A DNA stretch of 64,000 nt from assembly GCA_003864495.1 (NCBI GenBank), contig ML133383.1, positions 703,560 through 767,559 of the forward strand, read 5' to 3'. The notes below the pieces were generated by a model that saw only the letters and a program-made list of their open reading frames with translations, was not told the origin of the DNA and made no database searches. Source of the DNA: Nemopilema nomurai. Taxonomy: Eukaryota > Cnidaria > Scyphozoa > Rhizostomeae > Rhizostomatidae. The position numbers were made by a program, and so were the translations under genes. The first letter of the stretch is position 1; every line of letters begins with the position of its first letter. Of this stretch, positions 41,101-50,670 are shown piece by piece.

Positions 41101-43555
41101 CGGATCGGGGAATAGAAATAAGGACAGGGCTGGGCAGAGTGCTCCCTCTAGAGGGCCAAAAACTTGTTTACTCCAGTTCCCCGCAGCTACGTTATTCCAT
41201 AAACACATGATATCTTCAGTTGCCCATCGCTGATCGTGTTCCATCCCATTCTGGTCCGACTTTTATTGCAGTGAGCGCAAGGGATTAATACAGATCTACT
41301 TTTATGCATTTTGAACTCAGCAATTCAGATGCCTTGTTGCTTATTATTGTTGCTTGCATTTTGATATCCTGGTTATCTTTCAGATTATCCTGGCCTAGAG
41401 ACATTGTTTGCTGATATGACTGTGTCGCGAAACAATAGCATGCGATAAGAGCTGCATGAAACATGGAATAGAGGCCAACACATCCGAAGGAACTTATTTT
41501 TTATTAACACCTGTGCAGCACGCTGTTTAAGTTGAACACCAGAGTCCAACTCGCCTATTGGAAGTCGGATTTGGTTTTCTGCTCAAAAATCGACAAGCAA
41601 GCTGGTTCTGTTTTCTGGCTTGGTGATAAACAACGGAGACTGTTTCGTCAATGCGGGTTTTCTTGTGGGGGACAGGTCATTCGAGGTTGGTTTTTCCTGA
41701 GCTGTCATGGTTGAAGTGTTTCGATCCCTGGCCTGCCTTTACAAGTGAGTCGTCTTTTTTTTATTCAATGCAGGAGAACTTTATTGATACTTTATCCCGA
41801 TTTCTAGGCCAGCGATTCTTTGCCAACGACTATTGAATTCTTGCCAATTGTTGTTGCGTGTAAACAAACACTAATGCAAGTATTTCGCAGTCAATTCTGA
41901 AGGGCCGAGATTCGAGTTTCAATATATGCTCATTCGCCCCCTTTGCTAACACCCCTTCGTTTCCTTGCACGCTTCAAGTGTCTTGGTGGTGTAAATAAGA
42001 GTGTTTTCCCGCAAATTATTAAAAAAGTGTGAACCAGGAAATATAAAGAATTTGAAAGTGCCCGGCATCTGCTGAGTCAAAGAAAGATGCCAGACTGGTG
42101 GCTTCCTTGAAATATTCTTAGGAACAATTTTTGGTCGGTTTCGACGAAATTTGATTGCTTACCCTAACAGGAATTGAGGCTGTCACGTCGGGCTGTCTAG
42201 TAGACCACTGAATAATCCTTCATTTCGTATTTTGGAGATCGATAGAAGACGTCCATTAAATGATAAACATTCTTCCAGACAACACAACCCCCAACAGCTC
42301 TGTATTATGTTTATCTCTATGCTCTTCACAGGTTTAAAAGATATTCTTAATTACTTGTATAACAACCCTGATTTCAAGCAGATGTAATGATTCGTGCTGC
42401 TTTTAATTCTAGTTTTTAGTAAGCGGCCTTTTCAAATCAAGAAAACTCGATACCTCATTCAAACATTGGTTTAGCACAAGATTTGATCGGTGAGTTGGTG
42501 CTTTGCTTCCACTTTCTGTCATTAACGAAACTCTTTGATTTTTCATACGTGATCGAGATTCAATCACCAAGACATTGTAATGGTATTTAAATTTAATCTT
42601 TCCAAAGATCAAAGCAGGTTGTAAGAAAAACCAGCCTGATTAATGGTTAAGTCAGTGTTTCCGGTCTTTTCACTTCTCTCTTCATACATTCATGCTTAAC
42701 TATCCTCCCTCTGAAATACGAGAACCTTTTTCCCCTCCCTCCCTGCATTGCTTTGATAGGTAATGCCAAGTCTATTCTTGGTTGGTTGTCTAGCATAGCA
42801 AAACCCCATGCTCATCATTTTTGTTTTTATGCATAGTCGGGGCCGCGTTTAAAACTGCCGGGGTCCTGGGCCTCTAAAAGTATACCGAAAAAAGTTCGTG
42901 CACTATATATAAGTTTTCAAAGCTTTGCTCTGGCCCCCCTGAAGCCGAAAATCCAATTGCGTCACCATGTAAAGTATGTTTGAAATATGGGACGGGCAAT
43001 AGCAGAATACGATCCTTTTTATAATTACAATACTATTCAAACATCTACCTCTGATCAGTTGGTTACAATTAAGGAGCTGATTAATAAAAAACGGAGTTTC
43101 TTAATTGCTTTTCTGTTTTGTAACAGTATGACCTCTACACCATTCAGATCCTAGAGTATCTGCTTTCTCAACATGCTCAGTTGTTCACCAGTTGAAAGTG
43201 AATCACAATTGCCTTTGCAATGCTCTAAGTAACGTTTTTCCTGTGTCTGTATTCATTTGATTCAAACAATCCAAGTGACTGAAAAGGAAGCGGAAAAATC
43301 GCAGCATTCTAAGTCTAGTTAAACTAGGAGCAAAAATCTTAAATTCTTAAAAGGAAATGATGTATTTTTTTAGCCAAACTAGATCAGACAATTTCTTTCA
43401 ATCCTCATACCTTCACTAATTTTGTCTCCGTTATTTACCTATCAACTATTTTTCTAAATTGAAAAGGCTTGTTTTGAAGGTTTGTTTAAGATTTTCAGAT
43501 TGACTGAAATAGAGCTATAATAAGAAGGACACGCATGAATATAGCTTATTTTAAA

Positions 43556-43729
43556 AGGTATTCATCTTTTGAATTCGACTGAGAAATTTTTTTGCATCAA
43601 ATTTTGAGTCGAAGCATCTGTTTCCATTTGATATTAAATATTAGGTATTCATCTTTTGAATTCGACTGAGAAATTTTTTTGCATCTAATTTTGAACCAAC
43701 GCATCTGTTTCCATTTCGGTTTTTCAAAT
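43556..43729 (+). repeat. 87-bp tandem duplication
   Basis: Two adjacent units (43556-43642, 43643-43729) both begin AGGTATTCATCTTTTGAATT and continue nearly identically through GCATCTGTTTCCATTT. They differ at a few positions near CAAATTTTGAGTCGAA versus TAATTTTGAACCAACG and at the tail. This is a recent local duplication. Confidence 0.92.
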
Positions 43730-45861
43730 ATATTGAATTGAATCGTATTTTACTCAGATATAGCATTGGATATGGAAATAAACTCGGAGGTGAAAATCCT
43801 CTTAATTCTGGGATCTCATTAATTTTGTCTGTTGGGTTTAAAGGTCAATTCTGATGAAAAAGCAGCTTGATTGCTTGGTTACTAGGTCTGTTGGCGGGCT
43901 TAGCTCTTTTGATCCGGATTAACTGTTTGAGGTCCGCAATGCAAGAATGAGCCTGTGAACAAATATGATGTTGTATTTGATAATGCAGAGGACATAGCTT
44001 GTAATCCCGGGCACCGCCATAGATCTGGTTTGCAGTAAACATTTGACCAGCGCCGAATCCGGAACGGAGAATGACATTGCAAAGGTCGAAGTGGGAGGTT
44101 TTAGAATAGGTTTCAAAGGTGAGAACTCTCGTTTAAAGGTCAGTTTGAGTCATGTTGCAAACAAGGGGTTGATGCAAACGTGGGAGAGTAATTTTGCAAA
44201 TATTCGTCAGAGTCACGAAAAGGGGCGGGGGCAGGTGTGTAAGGGAGCAAATGCTTTTGGGTTTTGAAAGTTGAGGTCATAAGGGAGCCACAAAATGAAA
44301 CATACTATTTAGTGGTCTGTTAGGAAGACGTTATCTGCTCACTTTAGAAGATAAAAGTGGCCTATTTGAGATGTTCGTTGTATGGTTTGTCTATTTGTTA
44401 ATTGATTAGCAATTCCTTAAATGAGATCTTCAGGTCGTCTTTGGAAGAAAAATTATTCGCTAGGATAACTTGCTAAGTTTAATGGAACAATGAGGCATAG
44501 TTTAAGTATCCCTGCTCTAGCCCCTTAAGGGTCATTCAGAGCTAAACAAATACACGATTTTTGAAACTTGAGTCAGTGTTTAGGTTTATCTAAAGTTCTT
44601 GGTAATTAAGTAAGCTTTATAACAATAAGGTTTTATTGTGTTACAATGAAAAGTAATTCATTGACAAACTAATTATTTGAGATTTTCAAAATACAAAAAG
44701 GGTTCGATTGGAAACTTCGATTCTGTTCGTGTTCTATCACTTTCGCCATGTCTGTTCGAAGTTATTGTACCAGTAGCAAATGCTTTCCCTAAATCATTGG
44801 GTGTTTCTAAACCTTATTTCTTTCATTTGTTTTACGTCTTTCTCCATTTTATCAGCACCTTTGAAAAGTTGTTTTGAATTGTTATGTCTGCTCCGCAATG
44901 ATTCCCAGAAATCTCACGTATATTATGGTTCTGTTGATATGAAAAACGCTCTTTAATCAGCTTATTACCATATCTAAGTGGTTGATGTTTGGTGCACGAA
45001 CTATTGTGTTTTTACGTGCTACCCGTGAGAAACTCAATCACTTATAAAAATGTTGTTTAATATAGTTTTCATAAGTATTTATTTGGGAGCTCTTTTACCA
45101 ATGATAATTTTTGGACCAGTGGGCTTTGTTTCCCGGTAGTATACTTTTGTAATAACATCAGTTCTTGGATTGATAAACTGTTATGTAGAGAGATGACACA
45201 CACAATTACCAAATAACTGAAACTCATAGAACGCTGACAATTGTGAATTAAAGATGTTATTGGATACATAAAGGTCAATGACATGTTCCCACTTTAAAAA
45301 GTTATCGTTACCTTGATATTGGCTCGAGTTTTCCATGCTTAAAGTGGGTACGTAGGTTGTTAAATGGGAATCGGTTTGAAGAGCTCTTTTTTATTTGAAC
45401 TGTTTCTACAAAAAAAATAATCAGTGTAAGTTTACTTCGCTGTGGCTGTTTCAATCACTCATCAATGGCTGAATTGCAAATCGAAAATTGCAGCTTTCTT
45501 CGTCCAGCCGATTGCGGATGAACAAACAACTTTTGAAGCAATGTCTTTTGTATAACCTTGCTTTTATCCTATTGAGAACCCCCCTCCCTTCTATAGTTAG
45601 TTAATCCCAGCTATTTATAGCTTCCCTTAGACCTGTGCAAAATATTTCAACTAGTGAGCACCCCCCTTTCCCTTCCACGATTCATTCGAGCATTCCGCCG
45701 AAATCTGTGTACTTCCCCTTTCACATATTGGGTGGGATTCAGCAAATCTTATTTTGCAGCTCTACTTCAGAAATATGCTAACAATGGATTACATTAGCGA
45801 TCTTTAACACCCTTTCCGTTCATTAATAAAGTCCATAACGATTCTGTCTTCCCATCTACAG

Positions 45862-46021
45862 TTGCAATGAATTATTTACCGGCTTCAACAACCCATCCAT
45901 AAGTCTGTTGAAACCGTATTATGCAAATAATGTAGACTGCCCAGTTATACAAAATCCCTTGCAGGTTTTCTCGCGGCAAAGACATCTGCCTCGCCACGAC
46001 CAGAAATATCAGCTTGCAAAT
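45862..46021 (+). promoter_or_regulatory. Acceptor and 5' leader of the six-pass membrane protein gene
   Basis: CTGTCTTCCCATCTACAG ending at 45861 is a strong splice acceptor, and CCCTTGCAG ending at 45965 is a second. Either could join an upstream exon to the coding exon. The frame of the main ORF stays open back to 45839, so an upstream coding exon cannot be excluded. The first ATG downstream is at 46022. Confidence 0.5.
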
Positions 46022-48157
46022 ATGAAGGCAGGCGAGCAAGTTGGTGCCGAAGCCGGCCAGACTACACCCCACTCCCCAACCCTGCATCAGGGCCTTGTCG
46101 GATTGAAAGAGAGCATCGTTGTCATGTCAGAGTCGCTTGCGGAGGAATTGAACATGTCGAGGAGCGTGCTTGTTACGGCCAAGGTCGGGTTGCTACTGCA
46201 GTATTCAATCGTCACGTTTATGTTGTTCAGTGTTGCTAGTCGCTCGTGGCTCGTTAGCGGAAATCTCAGTTGCCCGGGACATACCGAGATGGAAATCAAT
46301 GCGACCGATAGCCTGGTTCTAGAAAGCCTGTGCCGAAACCCGGCACACCGCGAACGATTCGCAGCCTTGTTCTTGTGTCTGGAGGTCCCTGCTTTGCTGC
46401 TGTTGCTTTTCAAAATGTTGATCGATGAGAGGAATTACGGCTGGAAGATAACCTTGAGCTCGAATTTTAGTTTCGACGACTGGACGGTGTTTTGGATAGC
46501 TACATTACCGAGGTGGCTGATTTATATTGTTCTGCCAATGCAATCGACTTTAAATACCACAACGGCCACGTTTGGTACATTTTATGCCATTTTTCACTCA
46601 CCTGTCACTTATTTGCTGGGTTTTTTGACGCGATTAATCGTATTTCCGATCGCCGTATTTTTTCCATATCCAATGCACGAGTCCATTGAAGTGAATCTGA
46701 GTAAAATTGTCAACAGTCTAAACGAACTGGTGCCTCAGATGGATCGAGCGAACCTCACTGGACAAGTCAACTGCTTCCAATGTTGCCAAGTCAGTTTCGA
46801 AAGCACGTGGTGCGTATTTGTGTGTTTTTTGCTAGTAAACTTTAGCGTGGTTTTTTGGGTATTGAATATCCCACTTTTGAATGAGGAGCCTCGCAGAGGC
46901 GAAAGTAGAGAACAATACTCTGACAGTGTCGAATTCATCAGGATTTCGGAAGTCAGTGAGGATTTTTCCTATGAGGAGGAGGAGGGCCGTGTTTCGGCTA
47001 CTAATGAAAAAGGTGATAACGATGTAATCGTCGCCGAGTCGTGTGTTGTGCCACCAAGTGCTAGTGATCCTACTACTTGCCAAATTGAAGCTACGGAATT
47101 GAAGCCAACAGAGTCGGGTATAGATGAATCGGTTGCGGTCGGGTCAGTGGAACAAAAGTCCGATGCGACTGTTGTGTCGGATGCAGTTGCGACGACAACA
47201 GAGTCTGAGAAGGTGCTTTTGCCTGATCCATCAGACGGGAAACCTCCAGTTAATCCGGAGTCAGAGGATAAGAGTGAGATCGTGAGCAAGACTAGCATGC
47301 TTAATAAAGGCATCCAGACTACTGTTCAGCATGTAAACAAAGGCTGCCAAACATTTGTGCCTATTCACCTTCATAAAAAGATCAACAAGAAGACCCAAGT
47401 GTCGCCGATTCTGGTCCACGCGCAGACCAATACGCAGGAGGAAGCAGGCACGCGGCCGCAAAAGGACGCAAAGAAGCCTGTGCAGTTAGGTCATCAGGAT
47501 CAGACTGAAATCGAGGCCAGTCAACATCATTCCGAGGCGTCGAGTGTCGGTTTTGGGAAAAATGGAGTTACTTCGTTTGGTGAGATTCATAAGCTTGAAG
47601 ATAATTGCGATTTGCCACTTGATAAAGATAATAAAGATGTGGAAAAGATTAATAAAAAGTTTATTATAGGAGAGGGTTTTGGTGACAAAAAAGATTCATC
47701 GGAGAATGACCTTGAGGTGGTTAAAAATGGGTGTTTAGGCACTCAGACGGTTAGTAATGGCAAATTCGGTTTTGCAGAACTGAGTTTGATCCCAAGAACA
47801 TTGGACTTCGAAAAGCGAATCATCAGGGAGAATCAAATAAAACGGATAAACGTGGATGACTTTTTGAGTTCGCTGAAGTCGGAGGATGACCGTGACGTCA
47901 TATTTGTGGACAAGGAGTTACTGCTGAGTACGTTCAGGGATTTGTTTAGAGTCGCAAAGGTGAAGGAAACGGAGGAGGCTGTTTGCCCCAAAACGGACGA
48001 GTGGCTCAAAAAATGTAACTGTTCTGTTCACAAGCTGATGAAGTCCCTACCCGCGCAAGAAGGACAGCCACCGGACGAGTTTGATGGCCTAAAAATGGAG
48101 ACAGAAGATGACAACTGCAGTGACGATGAATCGTTTTTCAATGGCTTTCGCTTATGA
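46022..48157 (+). CDS. Predicted six-pass membrane protein with long acidic tail (unrecognised family)
   Basis: A single open exon of 711 codons plus TGA; the ATG context AATATGA has A at -3. Hydrophobic segments sit near residues 55-72, 113-134, 154-173, 183-200, 202-218 and 262-286. Asn-X-Ser/Thr sites (N81, N93, N178, and two between the fifth and sixth spans) all fall in loops that would be extracellular if both ends are cytosolic. Loop 1 has two Cys (84, 104), and the loop before the last span has CFQCC. The remaining 425 residues are acidic and largely disordered, ending ETEDDNCSDDESFFNGF. The tail holds LC8-type motifs KGIQT, KGCQT, KKTQV and GTQT. I know no matching family. Loop 1 (W, two Cys, glycosylation) is faintly reminiscent of four-pass junction proteins, but the span count and tail do not fit. 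Confidence 0.85.
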   Translation: MKAGEQVGAEAGQTTPHSPTLHQGLVGLKESIVVMSESLAEELNMSRSVLVTAKVGLLLQYSIVTFMLFSVASRSWLVSGNLSCPGHTEMEINATDSLVLESLCRNPAHRERFAALFLCLEVPALLLLLFKMLIDERNYGWKITLSSNFSFDDWTVFWIATLPRWLIYIVLPMQSTLNTTTATFGTFYAIFHSPVTYLLGFLTRLIVFPIAVFFPYPMHESIEVNLSKIVNSLNELVPQMDRANLTGQVNCFQCCQVSFESTWCVFVCFLLVNFSVVFWVLNIPLLNEEPRRGESREQYSDSVEFIRISEVSEDFSYEEEEGRVSATNEKGDNDVIVAESCVVPPSASDPTTCQIEATELKPTESGIDESVAVGSVEQKSDATVVSDAVATTTESEKVLLPDPSDGKPPVNPESEDKSEIVSKTSMLNKGIQTTVQHVNKGCQTFVPIHLHKKINKKTQVSPILVHAQTNTQEEAGTRPQKDAKKPVQLGHQDQTEIEASQHHSEASSVGFGKNGVTSFGEIHKLEDNCDLPLDKDNKDVEKINKKFIIGEGFGDKKDSSENDLEVVKNGCLGTQTVSNGKFGFAELSLIPRTLDFEKRIIRENQIKRINVDDFLSSLKSEDDRDVIFVDKELLLSTFRDLFRVAKVKETEEAVCPKTDEWLKKCNCSVHKLMKSLPAQEGQPPDEFDGLKMETEDDNCSDDESFFNGFRL

Positions 48158-48190
48158 AACTTCAGCCTTCGAGAGGGGTTGTGCCAGGTG
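48158..48190 (+). other. Possible 3' UTR intron donor
   Basis: A consensus donor CCAG|GTGAGT occurs at 48187/48188, only 30 nt after the stop. An intron here would be too close to the stop to trigger nonsense-mediated decay. Alternatively it lets the ORF end be spliced to another 3' end. I did not identify the partner acceptor. Confidence 0.3.
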
Positions 48191-49737
48191 AGTGGTATTC
48201 CCGTCCCTCTACGCCTTACTGTTGCAGAGGTGACGTCTTTTGTTTGCTGTTTATCGTGGGTCTCTTGTCCTTTTGTCGTTTCTTGCTTGAGAAATAGCAT
48301 TTTGACTAGGCATTTTCATTGGAACAAATTGGACAATAGCAAAGTAACGACATCATATGCTTACTTTCTCTATAAAGAATCCTTTATTGTTTTCGATACG
48401 TAACTGGCTATTTAGTTTGTCCGCTTTTGGTCATTTTCTGATGTTTGCAAACTCTGAGGAGTGTCGGACTAAAAAGTACTTTGAGTGTCCTAGGCAACAT
48501 AGGCCACTGTTCCACTCTGTACCATATATTCTTATGTATGCCAAAATCGTGAAGTTTTGTACCACAAGACACTTTTTCACCATAAAAGATAAATTATCGA
48601 TGTAAATGCTGTAGTGAACGCTGCCTGGAGATTGATAAATTTCTAGAAGCTTTCTGGCTGTATTCGTTTTATTGCCTCTTATTGGAGAAGAGGCTGCATT
48701 TTTATTTGCCAAGCGTGTTGGGTAATATTGCATACGCGAGAATTCGAGACTTATCAGCATTAGTATCTGCAGCCCAAAATAACCAGGGCGTGGTTTGACG
48801 TCAATGTTTTTCTGCTTTTCCCGAATACTGACAACTCCGTCGAATAGATAATAGTATATTCACCCACGCGGCAGCTGGATTTCGAAAAAGCGCGGAATGT
48901 TTGGACACAGCAAACGCATTTCATTCCATCTCTGTGTTATAAGAATTAGTTTCTGTTGGTTTCTGTTATAAAAGCAACTAATGCACGTTTCAATAGCACG
49001 TCAAAATATACGTTTTAACGAGCTCTTTGGGACAGAAACATGTTTTCATGTTCAGATGAAAATACGTATTACTCCTAGTCAATGGTACTGCATGTCGCAT
49101 TCTGTTCTTTTAAAGAACCGTTTTTCCTGCGGGCATTTCTCGTCAATCCGACTGCTTGAGTTCTCGGCCACCAGACGTTTCGCCATTTTCAGCTGCCAAC
49201 CCGTCGACATTCCTAATTTTGCATGATCAACAAAAGTGAAGATAATGTTTTGTCTGATTTCGCAATTAGCGGCAACTGCACTGCAATCGATTTGGCCCGG
49301 CACCTGCCTATTTGCTTTTCTAGCTGACATTGACCAACGTGGTTTGATCAAAGTTGTGAAGAAGATATTCTACAATCAGTGACGTAGGAGTCTGGGGAGA
49401 GGGGGAGAGGGACTATGACCCTGAAAGTGCTCCTTCCAACCTGGAGGAAATTAATTAGTACTTTACGTTCTCTCTGATTCTGTGATGTAGTTGCACTTGC
49501 AACATTCTCGATATAGCTTCGACTCCCCCGAAAAGAAGACTCGGTCAAGCATCAAGAAGTGAAATATCGCCTTAGCTTTAAAGCTTTGAGTCTTTTTTAT
49601 TACGCAAGTTAACCATGCCAAATTATGATGAACACGTTAATTATTAAACTGCTTCAAGATACTGTTAATAAATACTTTCAAGAGGAGCACAATATGTGAT
49701 AAAGCGCGTAATTCTATTTCTGTCTATTTGGGCGAAG

Positions 49738-50032
49738 AAAGTATGGATAAAAACTGTCCTTTGTGTGAAAAGCATAATATTATGTATATGATGTCTGATA
49801 TAATTAATGATAATTTTAAGGTGGATAAGAAGTCATGTGTTGCAAAGGCAGAGCAAGCATTTAGTCTTGCAACCACAAGCTTTTGCATACAATGGTGGTT
49901 TACTAATTCGTTTTGCTTTGTTTTAGGGAACTTCGTTCGGATGGGAAAATATGTCAAACAGGGGCTTCATATCTGGGTTGGTTTAAAGATTTTGCATCCA
50001 AAGAATTAATGGGAAAAGATAGGACAAGATTC
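49738..50032 (+). pseudogene. Coding-like stretch split over two frames
   Basis: ATG at 49742 starts MDKNCPLCEKHN, followed by a protein-like run to about 49920. A second frame then reads ELRSDGKICQTGASYLGWFK and FASKELMGKDRTRF to about 50032. A TTTGCTTTGTTTTAG acceptor at 49926 separates them, and AGATTC|GTATGC at its end could be a donor. It may be two exons of an unknown gene or a broken remnant. No family recognised; the CPLC pair resembles half a zinc-binding site. Confidence 0.25.
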
Positions 50033-50613
50033 GTATGCAGTATTTTATATTTCTTTGGAAGAAAATTTGAATTTCATCTAATTCTATTTCAGTCATTTGA
50101 TGAGTTTAGCATTAGAGACCAAATATTATTCGATTTTGTCATAAAACGCGCTGTTAAACTGTGCATTCAATACAATCACTTTATTTGGTAAACCAAAGTT
50201 CATTTCGTGAACTCTATATTTTAATTTTTCAGTGTGAGATTACTCGTTGTTTAATTTTTCAGTTTGAAATCTTTAGTGGATGTTTCTTGAAATTTAATTG
50301 TTTATTTTGAAACTGCGTTTTGAAATTTTAGGCATTTTCTATTTTGTTTACCTGCGTCTTAGAAATATAAAAAGCGCAATATTGTAGTATTTTTTTATGT
50401 TTTGCTGCTCCAATGCAAATTTGTTCTATATTTAGTTTTCAAGATTGCTTTTTCAACAATTATTTTTATGATTTTTATACATGTTCAGCATATGACCTGC
50501 TCCATATATTTGCTATGCCATAATGCTCTTGGGCTCCATTTCTTCCCATAGTGCTTTGCGAGCATAAGGGATAGTGCTCAAGGGATATTTTGGCCCGTTT
50601 TGGAACAAATGCT

Positions 50614-50670
50614 ACAAGTGTCACTCAGTTGTCACTTTGGAACAAGTGTCACTCAGTTGTCACTTTGCTT
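50614..50670 (+). repeat. 28-bp tandem duplication
   Basis: ACAAGTGTCACTCAGTTGTC and the next eight bases occur twice in succession, starting at 50614 and 50642. The copies are practically identical, so the duplication is recent. Confidence 0.85.

Larger units (their letters stand above)
34621..45800. other. Gene-poor intergenic region
   Basis: I recognise no protein or RNA gene here. Short open frames near 35477-36342 and 39141-39578 lack supporting splice sites or motifs; the latter runs through a G13 homopolymer at 39307-39319. Repeats listed separately are the dispersed element at about 40740-41100 and the 87-bp duplication at 43556-43729. Confidence 0.5.

Noticed and set aside
44695..44730. 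GGGTTCGATT resembling a tRNA T-loop
   Set aside because: The flanking bases do not form the T-stem, and there is no A box or acceptor stem at the right distance.
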